Shown here piece after piece: positions 40,568 to 48,194 of a stretch of 64,000 nucleotides of DNA (the first letter of the stretch is position 1; the number at the start of each line of letters is the position of its first letter). The notes below the pieces were generated by a model. It did not search any database. It had not been told where the DNA came from and saw only the letters and a list, made by a program, of their open reading frames with translations. A program made the position numbers and the translations under genes. Origin of the DNA: Aeromicrobium phragmitis (lineage in GTDB: Bacteria; Actinomycetota; Actinomycetes; Propionibacteriales; Nocardioidaceae); assembly GCF_003674095.1 (NCBI RefSeq), contig NZ_RDBF01000004.1, positions 186,001 to 250,000 on the forward strand, read 5' to 3'.

Positions 40568-42337
40568 ATGATCGAGCACGACCCCGTAGACATCGTCACG
40601 ATCGGCGGCGGCATGACCGCCTCGATCATCGCGGCCCTCGTACTGCCGTCGACGGATCTGCGGATGGTCTCGATCGAGCAAGGCGCCGAACAGTGGACGT
40701 ACCCGGACTTTCAGCACAATCACGACACCCTGAAGTTCCAGAACCGGTTCGCCATGATGCAGGACCTCGAGAAGGTCTCCTGGACGTGGCGTCCGCACGA
40801 GGGCGTGCCGGCGCTGCCGATGCGGCAGTACGGCTCCTTCCACCCCGGCAGCGGGCTGGGCGGTGCGATGGTGCACTGGACCGCACTGACGTGGAGGTTC
40901 AACCCCACCGATTTCGCGTATCGGACCCATCACGAGGAGCGCTACGGCGCCGACCGCATTCCCGACGAGATGACGGTCCAGGACTGGCCGTTGAGCTACG
41001 ACGAGCTCGAGCCGTACTACGACGCGCTCGAGTGGGATATGGGCGTGTCCGGCCAGGCCGGCAACATCAACGGCGTGCGCATCGACGGTGGCAACCCGTT
41101 CGAGGGGCCCCGTCAGCGCGGCTACCCGAACCCGCCACTGGCGTCGATGGCGTTCGGCGAGCTGTTCCGAGGGGCTGCCGAACGGCTGGACCTCCACCCG
41201 TTCCCCACGCCGGCCGGGATCCTCTCGCGCGGCTGGACCGACCCGTTCGGCAACACTCGTGCCGCCTGCCTCTACTGCGGCTTCTGCACGCGCTACGGCT
41301 GCGAGGTCGGCGCGAAGACGAGCCCCATCACCACGTGGCTCCCTCCGGCCCTCGCGACGGAACGGTACGAGGTCCGGACTCGCTCGCACGTCCTGCGCAT
41401 CGAGACGGACGCCGACGGCCGCGCCACCGGTGTCCGCTACGTCAACGCTGACGGCGAGGAGCACTTCCAGCCGGCAGAAGTCGTCATGTCCACGGCGTAC
41501 ACCCTCGAGAACATCCGCAATCTCCTGCTGGCGCGCAGCAACGCCCATCCGGACGGCATCGGCAACGATCGCGGCATGGTGGGCCGCAACTACACCTACC
41601 AGCTCAACCAGGAGCCCGTGCAAGGTCTGTGGGAGGGGCGGAACTTCAACTTCTACATGGGCAACGGCTGCACCGTCCCCCAGGTGCACGACTTCAACAG
41701 CGACAACTTCGACCATTCCGAGGTCGACTTCATCGGCGGCGGCCGGCTCTACCCGTCCGCCGGGCAGCGCGAGCCGATCGGCACGGTCGCGACCCTGCTC
41801 GAAGGCTTCACCGACCGGCAGTGGGGAGCCGAATGGAAGGCCGCGATCGCCCAGCACTGGGACAGCGTCGGCGGGATCGGCTTCGAGGCCGAGAGCCCGG
41901 CCTACGAGGGCAATTTCTGCGACCTGGACCCGCACTACAAGGACGCGTACGGTCAGCCGCTGCTGCGCATCACCTTCGACTGGCGGGAGAACGAGCGGAA
42001 CATGTACCGCTTCCTCACCGAGCGCGGCACGGAGATCCTCCGCGCCATGAACCCCGATCGCATGACGGTGACGGAGGAACTCGGGGGTTACCGCTACGAC
42101 GAGTACCAGAGCACGCACGCCACCGGGGGCGTGATCATGGGAACCGACCCCGGCAACAGCGTCACCAACAGCTATGGACAGGTCTGGGACACGCCGAACG
42201 TCTTCGTCACCGGGGCTGCGCTCTTTCCCCAGAACGCCGGATACAACCCGACGGGCACGGTCGGCGCGCTGGCCTATCGCACCGCCGAGGCGATCCGGGA
42301 TCGCTACTTCGATGCGCCGGGGGAGTTGCTCACGTGA
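40568..42337 (+). CDS. GMC-family FAD dehydrogenase with Cys cluster
   Basis: A 589-residue flavoprotein: dinucleotide loop VDIVTIGGGMTASIIA, GSGLGGAMVHWTALTWR, and C-terminal TGAALFPQNAGYNPTGTVGALAYR with the active-site Asn. Residues 234-245 hold C234-x2-C237-x2-C240-x4-C245, like the iron-sulfur site ([3Fe-4S]) known from membrane-bound FAD glucose dehydrogenases. It has no signal of its own, so it should be co-exported with the Tat small subunit. The substrate is likely a sugar, sugar acid or alcohol. Electrons would leave via the Fe-S cluster to cytochrome c of the neighbouring oxidase. Confidence 0.88.
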   Translation: MIEHDPVDIVTIGGGMTASIIAALVLPSTDLRMVSIEQGAEQWTYPDFQHNHDTLKFQNRFAMMQDLEKVSWTWRPHEGVPALPMRQYGSFHPGSGLGGAMVHWTALTWRFNPTDFAYRTHHEERYGADRIPDEMTVQDWPLSYDELEPYYDALEWDMGVSGQAGNINGVRIDGGNPFEGPRQRGYPNPPLASMAFGELFRGAAERLDLHPFPTPAGILSRGWTDPFGNTRAACLYCGFCTRYGCEVGAKTSPITTWLPPALATERYEVRTRSHVLRIETDADGRATGVRYVNADGEEHFQPAEVVMSTAYTLENIRNLLLARSNAHPDGIGNDRGMVGRNYTYQLNQEPVQGLWEGRNFNFYMGNGCTVPQVHDFNSDNFDHSEVDFIGGGRLYPSAGQREPIGTVATLLEGFTDRQWGAEWKAAIAQHWDSVGGIGFEAESPAYEGNFCDLDPHYKDAYGQPLLRITFDWRENERNMYRFLTERGTEILRAMNPDRMTVTEELGGYRYDEYQSTHATGGVIMGTDPGNSVTNSYGQVWDTPNVFVTGAALFPQNAGYNPTGTVGALAYRTAEAIRDRYFDAPGELLT

Positions 42338-42723
42338 ACCGCCGATGGATCGCCTCAGGGGCAGCCGGTCTCGTTCTCGCGGCCGGTTGCGCCGGCGCCG
42401 GTGCGCGCGAGACCGCACTCGTGAAGGTCGACGACAACGGCACCACTACCGGAGTCTTCGAGCCGGCCTCGCTGGTGATCGCGCCGGGCACCGAGGTGCG
42501 CTGGCGCAATGTGGGCGCCCGCAGCTACGCGGTGGCCACCGAGCGGGGAAGCGAGACCGGCCAACAGTTCATTCCCGACGGCGCCGAGCCGTGGCATTCG
42601 GGTGATCTGAAACCGGGCGAGACGTACGCGCGGGTATTCGAGGAGGAAGGCACCTACGTGTACTGGAGCCCGGATCATCGTGACCAGCAGATGATCGGCA
42701 CGATCGTCGTGGAGCGTCCGTGA
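42334..42723 (+). CDS. Exported cupredoxin-fold protein lacking copper Cys and His
   Basis: A 129-residue lipoprotein or secreted protein (signal ending LAAGC) with a plastocyanin-like fold: SLVIAPGTEVRWRNVG near the middle and GTYVYWSPDHRDQQMIGTI at the end. In copper proteins the first block carries a His and the second reads C-x2-H-x4-M. Here these positions are Tyr65 and Ser112, with only His115 and Met120 kept. So a normal type 1 copper centre cannot form; it may be structural or bind copper differently. GTG 42334 overlaps the GMC stop. Confidence 0.8.
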   Translation: MNRRWIASGAAGLVLAAGCAGAGARETALVKVDDNGTTTGVFEPASLVIAPGTEVRWRNVGARSYAVATERGSETGQQFIPDGAEPWHSGDLKPGETYARVFEEEGTYVYWSPDHRDQQMIGTIVVERP

Positions 42724-43754
42724 GCGGCGGGCGCCGGTCGGCGGCATTCGCGATGGCGACGTTGTTCGTCGTGACCGGCTGCAGCGGCGGTCAGCAGTCG
42801 ATCCTCGATCCTGCCGGTGAGCGCGCGGAGTCGATCTTCGGTGTCTGGGAGCTCATGCTGGCGCTCGGCACGGTCGTCTGGATCGTGGTTGTCGTCGCGC
42901 TCGGCCTCGCGCTGGTGAGAAAGGGGCGCCGGGTCGATGACGACAGTGCCGAAGCGGCGCAGGTTCGCGAAGCCGGCGACGGCCGCTCGGTGCTCACCGT
43001 CCTCCTGGCCGGTGAGGTCGTCACCGCCCTCATCATCGCCGTCCTGGTGGTCGTGTCCGCGAGCGTGCTGCGTTCGCTCGACGACGCCGACGTGCCGGAC
43101 GATCCGACGATCGAGATCGTCGGTCATCAGTACTGGTGGGAGGTCAACTACCCGGACCAGGGGATCGTGACGGCCAACGAGATCCACATCCCCGCAGGAG
43201 AGCGCGTGGCGATCGAGGTCTCCTCTGACGACGTCATCCACAGCTTCTGGGTGCCCGAACTCGGAGGCAAGATCGACATGATCCCCGGTAAGTCGAACTC
43301 CATCTGGTTGGAGGCCGAGGAACCGGGAACCTACTGGGGACAGTGCGCCGAGTACTGCGGAACCCAGCACGCGCTGATGAGGGTCGTCGTCGTGGCCCAC
43401 GACGCCGACGAGTACGAAGGATGGTTGGCCACCCAGAGCGAACCGGCGCCCAGCAGGCCCTCCGAGGAGGAGAGCATCGAGGTCGCCCGGGGGCGTGAGG
43501 TCTTCCTCTCCTCGTCCTGCGTCTACTGCCATACGGTGCAGGGAACCGCAGCGGCGGGCGAACTCGGACCGGACCTGACACATCTGGCCAGCAGGGAGAA
43601 CCTCGGCGCAGGCATCCTCGAGAACAATCGCGGCAACCTCGCGGCCTGGGTCCTCGACCCCCAGGCCATCAAGCCCGGGAACCTCATGCCGGGGACGGAC
43701 CTGGAGGGCGAGGACCTCCAGTCGCTGCTCACCTACCTCGAGAGCCTGGAGTGA
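42720..43754 (+). CDS. ctaC: Cytochrome c oxidase subunit II with C-terminal cytochrome c (caa3 type)
   Basis: A 344-residue lipoprotein-like protein (signal ending VVTGC). Two transmembrane helices follow (about residues 40-65 and 92-115), then the CuA domain with VGHQYWWEVNYP and the ligand loop CAEYCGTQHALM. A C-terminal cytochrome c domain has CVYCH and axial Met in GNLMPGTDL. It accepts electrons outside the membrane and passes them to subunit I. The covalent haem requires a maturation system, which is encoded downstream. GTG 42720 overlaps the cupredoxin stop. Confidence 0.93.
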   Translation: MSGGRRSAAFAMATLFVVTGCSGGQQSILDPAGERAESIFGVWELMLALGTVVWIVVVVALGLALVRKGRRVDDDSAEAAQVREAGDGRSVLTVLLAGEVVTALIIAVLVVVSASVLRSLDDADVPDDPTIEIVGHQYWWEVNYPDQGIVTANEIHIPAGERVAIEVSSDDVIHSFWVPELGGKIDMIPGKSNSIWLEAEEPGTYWGQCAEYCGTQHALMRVVVVAHDADEYEGWLATQSEPAPSRPSEEESIEVARGREVFLSSSCVYCHTVQGTAAAGELGPDLTHLASRENLGAGILENNRGNLAAWVLDPQAIKPGNLMPGTDLEGEDLQSLLTYLESLE

Positions 43755-43758
43755 GCCG

Positions 43759-46275
43759 ATGACCGCCGACAGCGTGACCGACCTCGACGATCGTTTCGAC
43801 GGTACGTGGAGCAACCCGCGGGGCTTCCGTGGCTTCTTCAGCGTCGTCCAGCACAAGGACGTCGGCATGCGGTACATGGTCACCGCCTTCGTGCTGTTCC
43901 TCATCGGCGGTGTGCAGGCGATGTTCCTGCGGGTGCAGCTCGCCCAGCCGGAGAACGACTTTCTCGGGCCCGAGACGTACAACGAGCTGTTCACCATGCA
44001 CGGGACGACGATGATGTTCCTCTTCGCCATCCCGTTCCTCGAGGGGCTCGCGAGCTACCTGCTCCCGCTGATGATCGGCAGCCGCGACCTGCCCTTCCCG
44101 CGCTATAACGTCTTCAATTACTGGTGCTACCTGCTCGGCGGGCTGATCCTGTACTCGAGCTTCCTCTTCGCTCTCGTGCCGGACGCGGGCTGGTTCTCGT
44201 ACGTGCCGCTGAGCGGTCCCGATTTCGCGGATCGGTCGATGGACTTCTGGCTGTTCGGACTGACGCTGGCCGAGATCGCGGCGGTGGGGGCGGCGATCGA
44301 GATCAGCGTGGCGATCCTGCGCACCCGCGCTCCGGGCATGACGCTCAATCGCATGCCGATCTTCGCCTGGACGATGCTCGCCGTCGCGTTCCTCATCATC
44401 GTCGCGTTCGTGCCGCTGATCGTCGCCTCAGTACTCCTCGAACTCGACCGCGCGGTCGGTACGGCGTTCTTCGACATCAACGCGGGCGGCAGTCCGTTGC
44501 TGTGGCAGCACTTGTTCTGGATCTTCGGGCATCCGGAGGTCTACGTGATGTTCCTGCCGGGCGCAGCGATCATCAGCCACGTCATCCCCGCCCATTCCGG
44601 TCGACCGCTGGTGGCGTATCCGCTCGTCGTGGTGGCACTGGCGTCGACGGCGGTCATGAGCCTCGGCTTGTGGGTGCACCATATGTACACGACCGGCCTG
44701 CCGTCCCTGACGATGTCGTTCTTCACCGCGGCGAGTATGTCGATCACGCTCGCGAGCGGGTTGCAGGTCTTCGCGTGGATCGCCACGTTGTGGCTCGGAA
44801 AGCCGCGCTTCACCGTGCCGATGCTGTACTCGCTCGGTTTCGTCGTGACCTTCGTGCTCGGCGGGATCACCGGCGTGATGGTCGCCTCAGTGGCCCTCGA
44901 CACCCAGGTCCACGACACGTACTTCGTGGTGGCGCACTTCCACTACGTGCTCATCGGCGGCATGCTCTTCCCGGTCTTCGCCGCGCTGCACCACTGGTGG
45001 GGCAAAGTCACCGGGCGGCACTACGCGCGCCGGCCCGCGGTGATCGCGTTCTGGCTGGTCTTCGTCGGCTTTCACGTCACCTTCTTCCCGATGCATCTGA
45101 GCGGCTTGTGGGGGATGCCCCGCCGCGTCTACACGTACGAGCAGGAGCTCGGGGTCGGCCTGGTCAACCTGATCTCGACGGTCGGCGCCTTCGTGATCGC
45201 GGCCGGGGTGGTGCTCCTCACCGTCAACCTGGTGATCTCCCACCGCCGCGGAGCCCCGGTCGGCGTCGAGACCGGTGACAGCCTGGAGTGGACGACGAGT
45301 TCGCCCCCGCCGTCGGAGAACTGGCGACGGATCCCGATGGTCACGAGTCGCAACCCCGGCTGGGATCGCGACGAGCCGGTGGACGCGGACACCCGTGCGG
45401 CGCTGGACGAGGCGTTCGACGCGCGCCCCGTGGAGTTCCGAGCCACACCGTTGACCACGGTGCTGTCGGCCGAGCCCGACGGCGCGGTGTTGCTTCCGCG
45501 CTCCACGTACTGGCCGTTGGTGACCCCGGTCGGGCTCGCGATCCTGGCCGTCGCGCTGCTCACCCAGTGGTATCCGCTCTCCGCGGTCGGTGTCGTCGTC
45601 GGCATCGTCGGTCTCGCCGGCTGGGCCTGGCGCAACGAGAGCGAGTACCGCGTGGAGCACGTGCGGCCTCTGGCCGGGCGGTTCCAGTTCGAGGCGCACG
45701 GCACGCGTTCGATCGGCTGGTGGGCGGCGGCTTCGGCCTCGATCGTCATCGTGGTCGCCGTCGCGACTCTCACGTTCTCGGCGCTGTACCTCCAAGTCAA
45801 CGCCTCGGTCTGGCCGCTGGAGGACACCGTCGGGGAGCCCGTGCGGTTCACGGCGGTCGCCGCGGCCTTGCTGGCCGGACTCGGCGTTACCTGGAGGGCG
45901 GCACGGCAGGGCCGCCACGAGCTGTGGGACCTCTCGCGTCCTGAGGTTCGGCGCGCTCAGTTCATCGCCGTCGCCGTGGCCATGTGCGCGGCGGTGATCG
46001 CGCTCGTGCTCCTCGTGCCGCTGTGGCTGGGGGACCTCGATCCGGCCGCCCACGCGTACGAGTCCTCGGTCTGGACCCTGCTCGGCGCGCAGGTGTTGGC
46101 GATCCTCGCCGCATTGGCGATGACGATCGCGGCCCTGCACGCCCGGATGCGACACCGCCGCGATGCCCGGACCGGCCTGCTGCTCCATGCCGCGGCGCTG
46201 CTGTGGGCCGCCGCCGCGGTGAGCTGGGCGATGGTGTGGATGACCAGCGATCTCCTGCCGAGGCTGGTGATCTGA
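43759..46275 (+). CDS. ctaD: Cytochrome c oxidase subunit I-III fusion, K-channel Lys replaced
   Basis: An 838-residue membrane protein. Residues 1-510 are haem-copper oxidase subunit I: haem a ligand in TMHGTTMMFL, FGHPEVYVMFLPG with the CuB His and cross-linked Tyr, LWVHHMYTTG with the CuB pair, and VVAHFHYVLIGG for haem a3/a. The K-channel lysine of A-type oxidases (usual TGxKxFxW) is Gln336 here (SGLQVFAW). After a soluble linker, residues about 585-838 add seven or so helices resembling small subunit IV plus subunit III. It reduces oxygen and probably pumps protons. Confidence 0.9.
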   Translation: MTADSVTDLDDRFDGTWSNPRGFRGFFSVVQHKDVGMRYMVTAFVLFLIGGVQAMFLRVQLAQPENDFLGPETYNELFTMHGTTMMFLFAIPFLEGLASYLLPLMIGSRDLPFPRYNVFNYWCYLLGGLILYSSFLFALVPDAGWFSYVPLSGPDFADRSMDFWLFGLTLAEIAAVGAAIEISVAILRTRAPGMTLNRMPIFAWTMLAVAFLIIVAFVPLIVASVLLELDRAVGTAFFDINAGGSPLLWQHLFWIFGHPEVYVMFLPGAAIISHVIPAHSGRPLVAYPLVVVALASTAVMSLGLWVHHMYTTGLPSLTMSFFTAASMSITLASGLQVFAWIATLWLGKPRFTVPMLYSLGFVVTFVLGGITGVMVASVALDTQVHDTYFVVAHFHYVLIGGMLFPVFAALHHWWGKVTGRHYARRPAVIAFWLVFVGFHVTFFPMHLSGLWGMPRRVYTYEQELGVGLVNLISTVGAFVIAAGVVLLTVNLVISHRRGAPVGVETGDSLEWTTSSPPPSENWRRIPMVTSRNPGWDRDEPVDADTRAALDEAFDARPVEFRATPLTTVLSAEPDGAVLLPRSTYWPLVTPVGLAILAVALLTQWYPLSAVGVVVGIVGLAGWAWRNESEYRVEHVRPLAGRFQFEAHGTRSIGWWAAASASIVIVVAVATLTFSALYLQVNASVWPLEDTVGEPVRFTAVAAALLAGLGVTWRAARQGRHELWDLSRPEVRRAQFIAVAVAMCAAVIALVLLVPLWLGDLDPAAHAYESSVWTLLGAQVLAILAALAMTIAALHARMRHRRDARTGLLLHAAALLWAAAAVSWAMVWMTSDLLPRLVI

Positions 46276-46691
46276 TGCGACCCTCGCTGCGCAACGAGAG
46301 CGACATCCCGGTGCTGAGCGGGACGCGGCTGTCGCGTCGGCTGGGACTCCTCGGCACCGTGGCGTTCCTCCTGCCCTCGGTCACCTGGCTGCTGTCGCTC
46401 AGCGGGTCGTACGTCGTGGAGGATTTCGCCTGCACGGCGGCAGCGAGCGCCGACGCCCCGCCCTCCACCGCGGCGTTGCGCGCGATCCTCATCGGGTCCA
46501 ACGTGGTGCTGATGGCGGTGACGCTGCTGGCGGGCATTGCGGGATGGTGGCTGCTGCGCAAGGCACGCAGCTCGGACACCGACGCCATGTACGCGTTCTT
46601 CGGCTGGACGGTCCTGGCGTTCGCGATCCTGTACGCCTTCAGCATCGTGCTGATCGGCATTCACCCACTGCTCTTGGAGGTCTGCGCATGA
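46275..46691 (+). CDS. Membrane protein of the oxidase operon, unknown
   Basis: A 138-residue protein with three hydrophobic segments (about residues 24-44, 74-95, 105-130) and a single Cys pair-like CTAAA after the first. Its start overlaps the ctaD stop by one base (TGATG) and its stop overlaps the cytochrome c gene. It is probably an accessory subunit of this oxidase. I do not recognise the family. Confidence 0.65.
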   Translation: MRPSLRNESDIPVLSGTRLSRRLGLLGTVAFLLPSVTWLLSLSGSYVVEDFACTAAASADAPPSTAALRAILIGSNVVLMAVTLLAGIAGWWLLRKARSSDTDAMYAFFGWTVLAFAILYAFSIVLIGIHPLLLEVCA

Positions 46692-47071
46692 TCTCGTCTC
46701 GCCTGCCGGCAGCGGTCGTCCTCGCGCTCGCTCTTGCCGCCTGCGGTCCGGACACCGGAGCCGAGACCGAACGTATTCGCACCGTCGAGGGCGGTGACGC
46801 GGAGCGCGGCCGCGCGGCCGTCATCGCCTACGGGTGTGCCTCGTGCCATGTGGTGCCCGACGTCGACGGCGTCGACGACGAGCGTGTCGCCCCGGACCTC
46901 ACCGACTTCGCTGACCGGGATGTCATCGCCGGCCACGTGCCCAACCGACCGGAGGAGCTGATCACATGGCTACGGAACCCCAAGGACATCGCGCCGGGGA
47001 CCCTGATGCCCGACCTGGGAGTGACCGAGCAGGACGCCCGGGATCTGGCGGCGTTCCTCTACACGCAATGA
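46688..47071 (+). CDS. Lipoprotein cytochrome c (mono-haem)
   Basis: A 127-residue protein with a lipoprotein signal (lipobox LAAC, Cys19), haem motif C50-A-S-C53-H54, and a probable axial Met in PGTLMPDLGV. The C-terminal EQDARDLAAFLYTQ helix is typical of small class I cytochromes. It is a candidate electron carrier between the GMC dehydrogenase and the subunit II cytochrome domain. It sits directly before ccmC with a four-base overlap. Confidence 0.9.
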   Translation: MISSRLPAAVVLALALAACGPDTGAETERIRTVEGGDAERGRAAVIAYGCASCHVVPDVDGVDDERVAPDLTDFADRDVIAGHVPNRPEELITWLRNPKDIAPGTLMPDLGVTEQDARDLAAFLYTQ

Positions 47072-47790
47072 CGCGCCGATTGCTTGCTCCGGTGGGACTG
47101 CGGTGGATGACCGGCACCGTGGCCGTCGTCGCGTGCGCGCTCGTGCTCGGCACGGTCGTCGCACCGCCGGACGCCATCCAGGGCCACGCTCAGCGACTCA
47201 TGTACGTGCACGTTCCCGTCGCCTGGTCGGCCTACCTGTGCTTCACCGTGGTGCTGATCGCGAGTCTGGCGTTCTTGCGGCGCAGGGGGCCGCTGTCGGC
47301 GGCCGTGGGGCAGGCGGCGGGCGAAGTGGGGGTGGTGCTCACGGCGCTGACGCTGTTCAGCGGCAGCCTCTGGGGCGCCCTGACGTGGGGAACCTGGTGG
47401 GTGTGGGACGCCCGCGTCACCGCCACCGTGGCGATGGGACTCGTCTACCTGATCTACCTCTCGGCCCGCGGCATCGCGACGGGAGCGCGTGGTCAGATGT
47501 TGACCGCTCTGATCGGCGTGGTCGGGTTCGCCATCGTGCCGGTGGTGCATTTCTCCGTCGTCTGGTGGCGCACCTTGCATCAGCCGGCGACCATCCTCTC
47601 GCCCGATCTGACCCTTCCGATCGAAGGCCGCATGGCGCTGGCGCTCGCGGTGTCGTTCCTGGCGATGACCCTGGTGACACTGACTCTGCTACGTCTGCGC
47701 GTCCACGCGCTGCTACCGGCCGCAAGGGGGCAGCTCGACGCTTCGACCACGGCGGTGCACACGACTCCGGGAGCGGGTGCGGGCTCATGA
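47068..47790 (+). CDS. ccmC: Haem exporter/handling protein CcmC
   Basis: A 240-residue membrane protein with six helices. It has the tryptophan-rich haem motif WGTWWVWDARVT, and flanking histidines in MYVHVPVAWSAY and VVHFSVVWWRTLHQ, exactly the CcmC pattern. CcmC presents haem to CcmE on the outer face of the membrane. ATG 47068 overlaps the cytochrome c stop. System I proteins such as this are uncommon in actinobacteria, which usually use ResB/ResC. Confidence 0.93.
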   Translation: MTRRLLAPVGLRWMTGTVAVVACALVLGTVVAPPDAIQGHAQRLMYVHVPVAWSAYLCFTVVLIASLAFLRRRGPLSAAVGQAAGEVGVVLTALTLFSGSLWGALTWGTWWVWDARVTATVAMGLVYLIYLSARGIATGARGQMLTALIGVVGFAIVPVVHFSVVWWRTLHQPATILSPDLTLPIEGRMALALAVSFLAMTLVTLTLLRLRVHALLPAARGQLDASTTAVHTTPGAGAGS

Positions 47791-48194
47791 CGCCGCGTCC
47801 GCGATGGTCGCGTCGGCGGGTGAGCGCGGCGATCCTCGCTGCCGCGGCTGCCGGCCTCGTGGCTGTCGGGGCCTTCGCCGCCGGCGATGGCATGGTCTAC
47901 TACCGCACGCCGAGCGAGGTGATGCAGCAAGCTTCCGCTGACACGGTCATCCGCGTCGGCGGGCTCGTCGTGGAAGGCTCGATGGAGGAGTCGTCGACCG
48001 CCTCCACCCTCGTGCTCACCGACGGCGTCCGGGAGGTCACGGTCCACTACCCGGGTCGGTTCCCCGACGTCGTTCAGGAGGGCGAGGGGGCCGTGGTCGA
48101 AGGGCGGTGGACGCCCGAAGGAGTGCTGCACGGCCGTGAGGTGCTGCTTCGGCACTCGAACGAGTACCGGCCGCCCGAGGAAGGCGAGGCGTGA
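47787..48194 (+). CDS. ccmE: Haem chaperone CcmE
   Basis: A 135-residue protein with an N-terminal anchor (AAILAAAAAGLVAVGAFAA), an OB-fold middle (IRVGGLVVEGS, VTVHYPGRFPD) and the haem-binding H123-x3-Y127 in RHSNEYRPPEE. CcmE carries haem covalently from CcmC to CcmF. It overlaps both neighbours by four bases. Confidence 0.93.
   Translation: MTPRPRWSRRRVSAAILAAAAAGLVAVGAFAAGDGMVYYRTPSEVMQQASADTVIRVGGLVVEGSMEESSTASTLVLTDGVREVTVHYPGRFPDVVQEGEGAVVEGRWTPEGVLHGREVLLRHSNEYRPPEEGEA

Noticed and set aside
40361-42418. Minus-strand 685-codon frame opposite the GMC gene
   Set aside because: Shadow frame without motifs; the plus-strand GMC protein has full family motifs.
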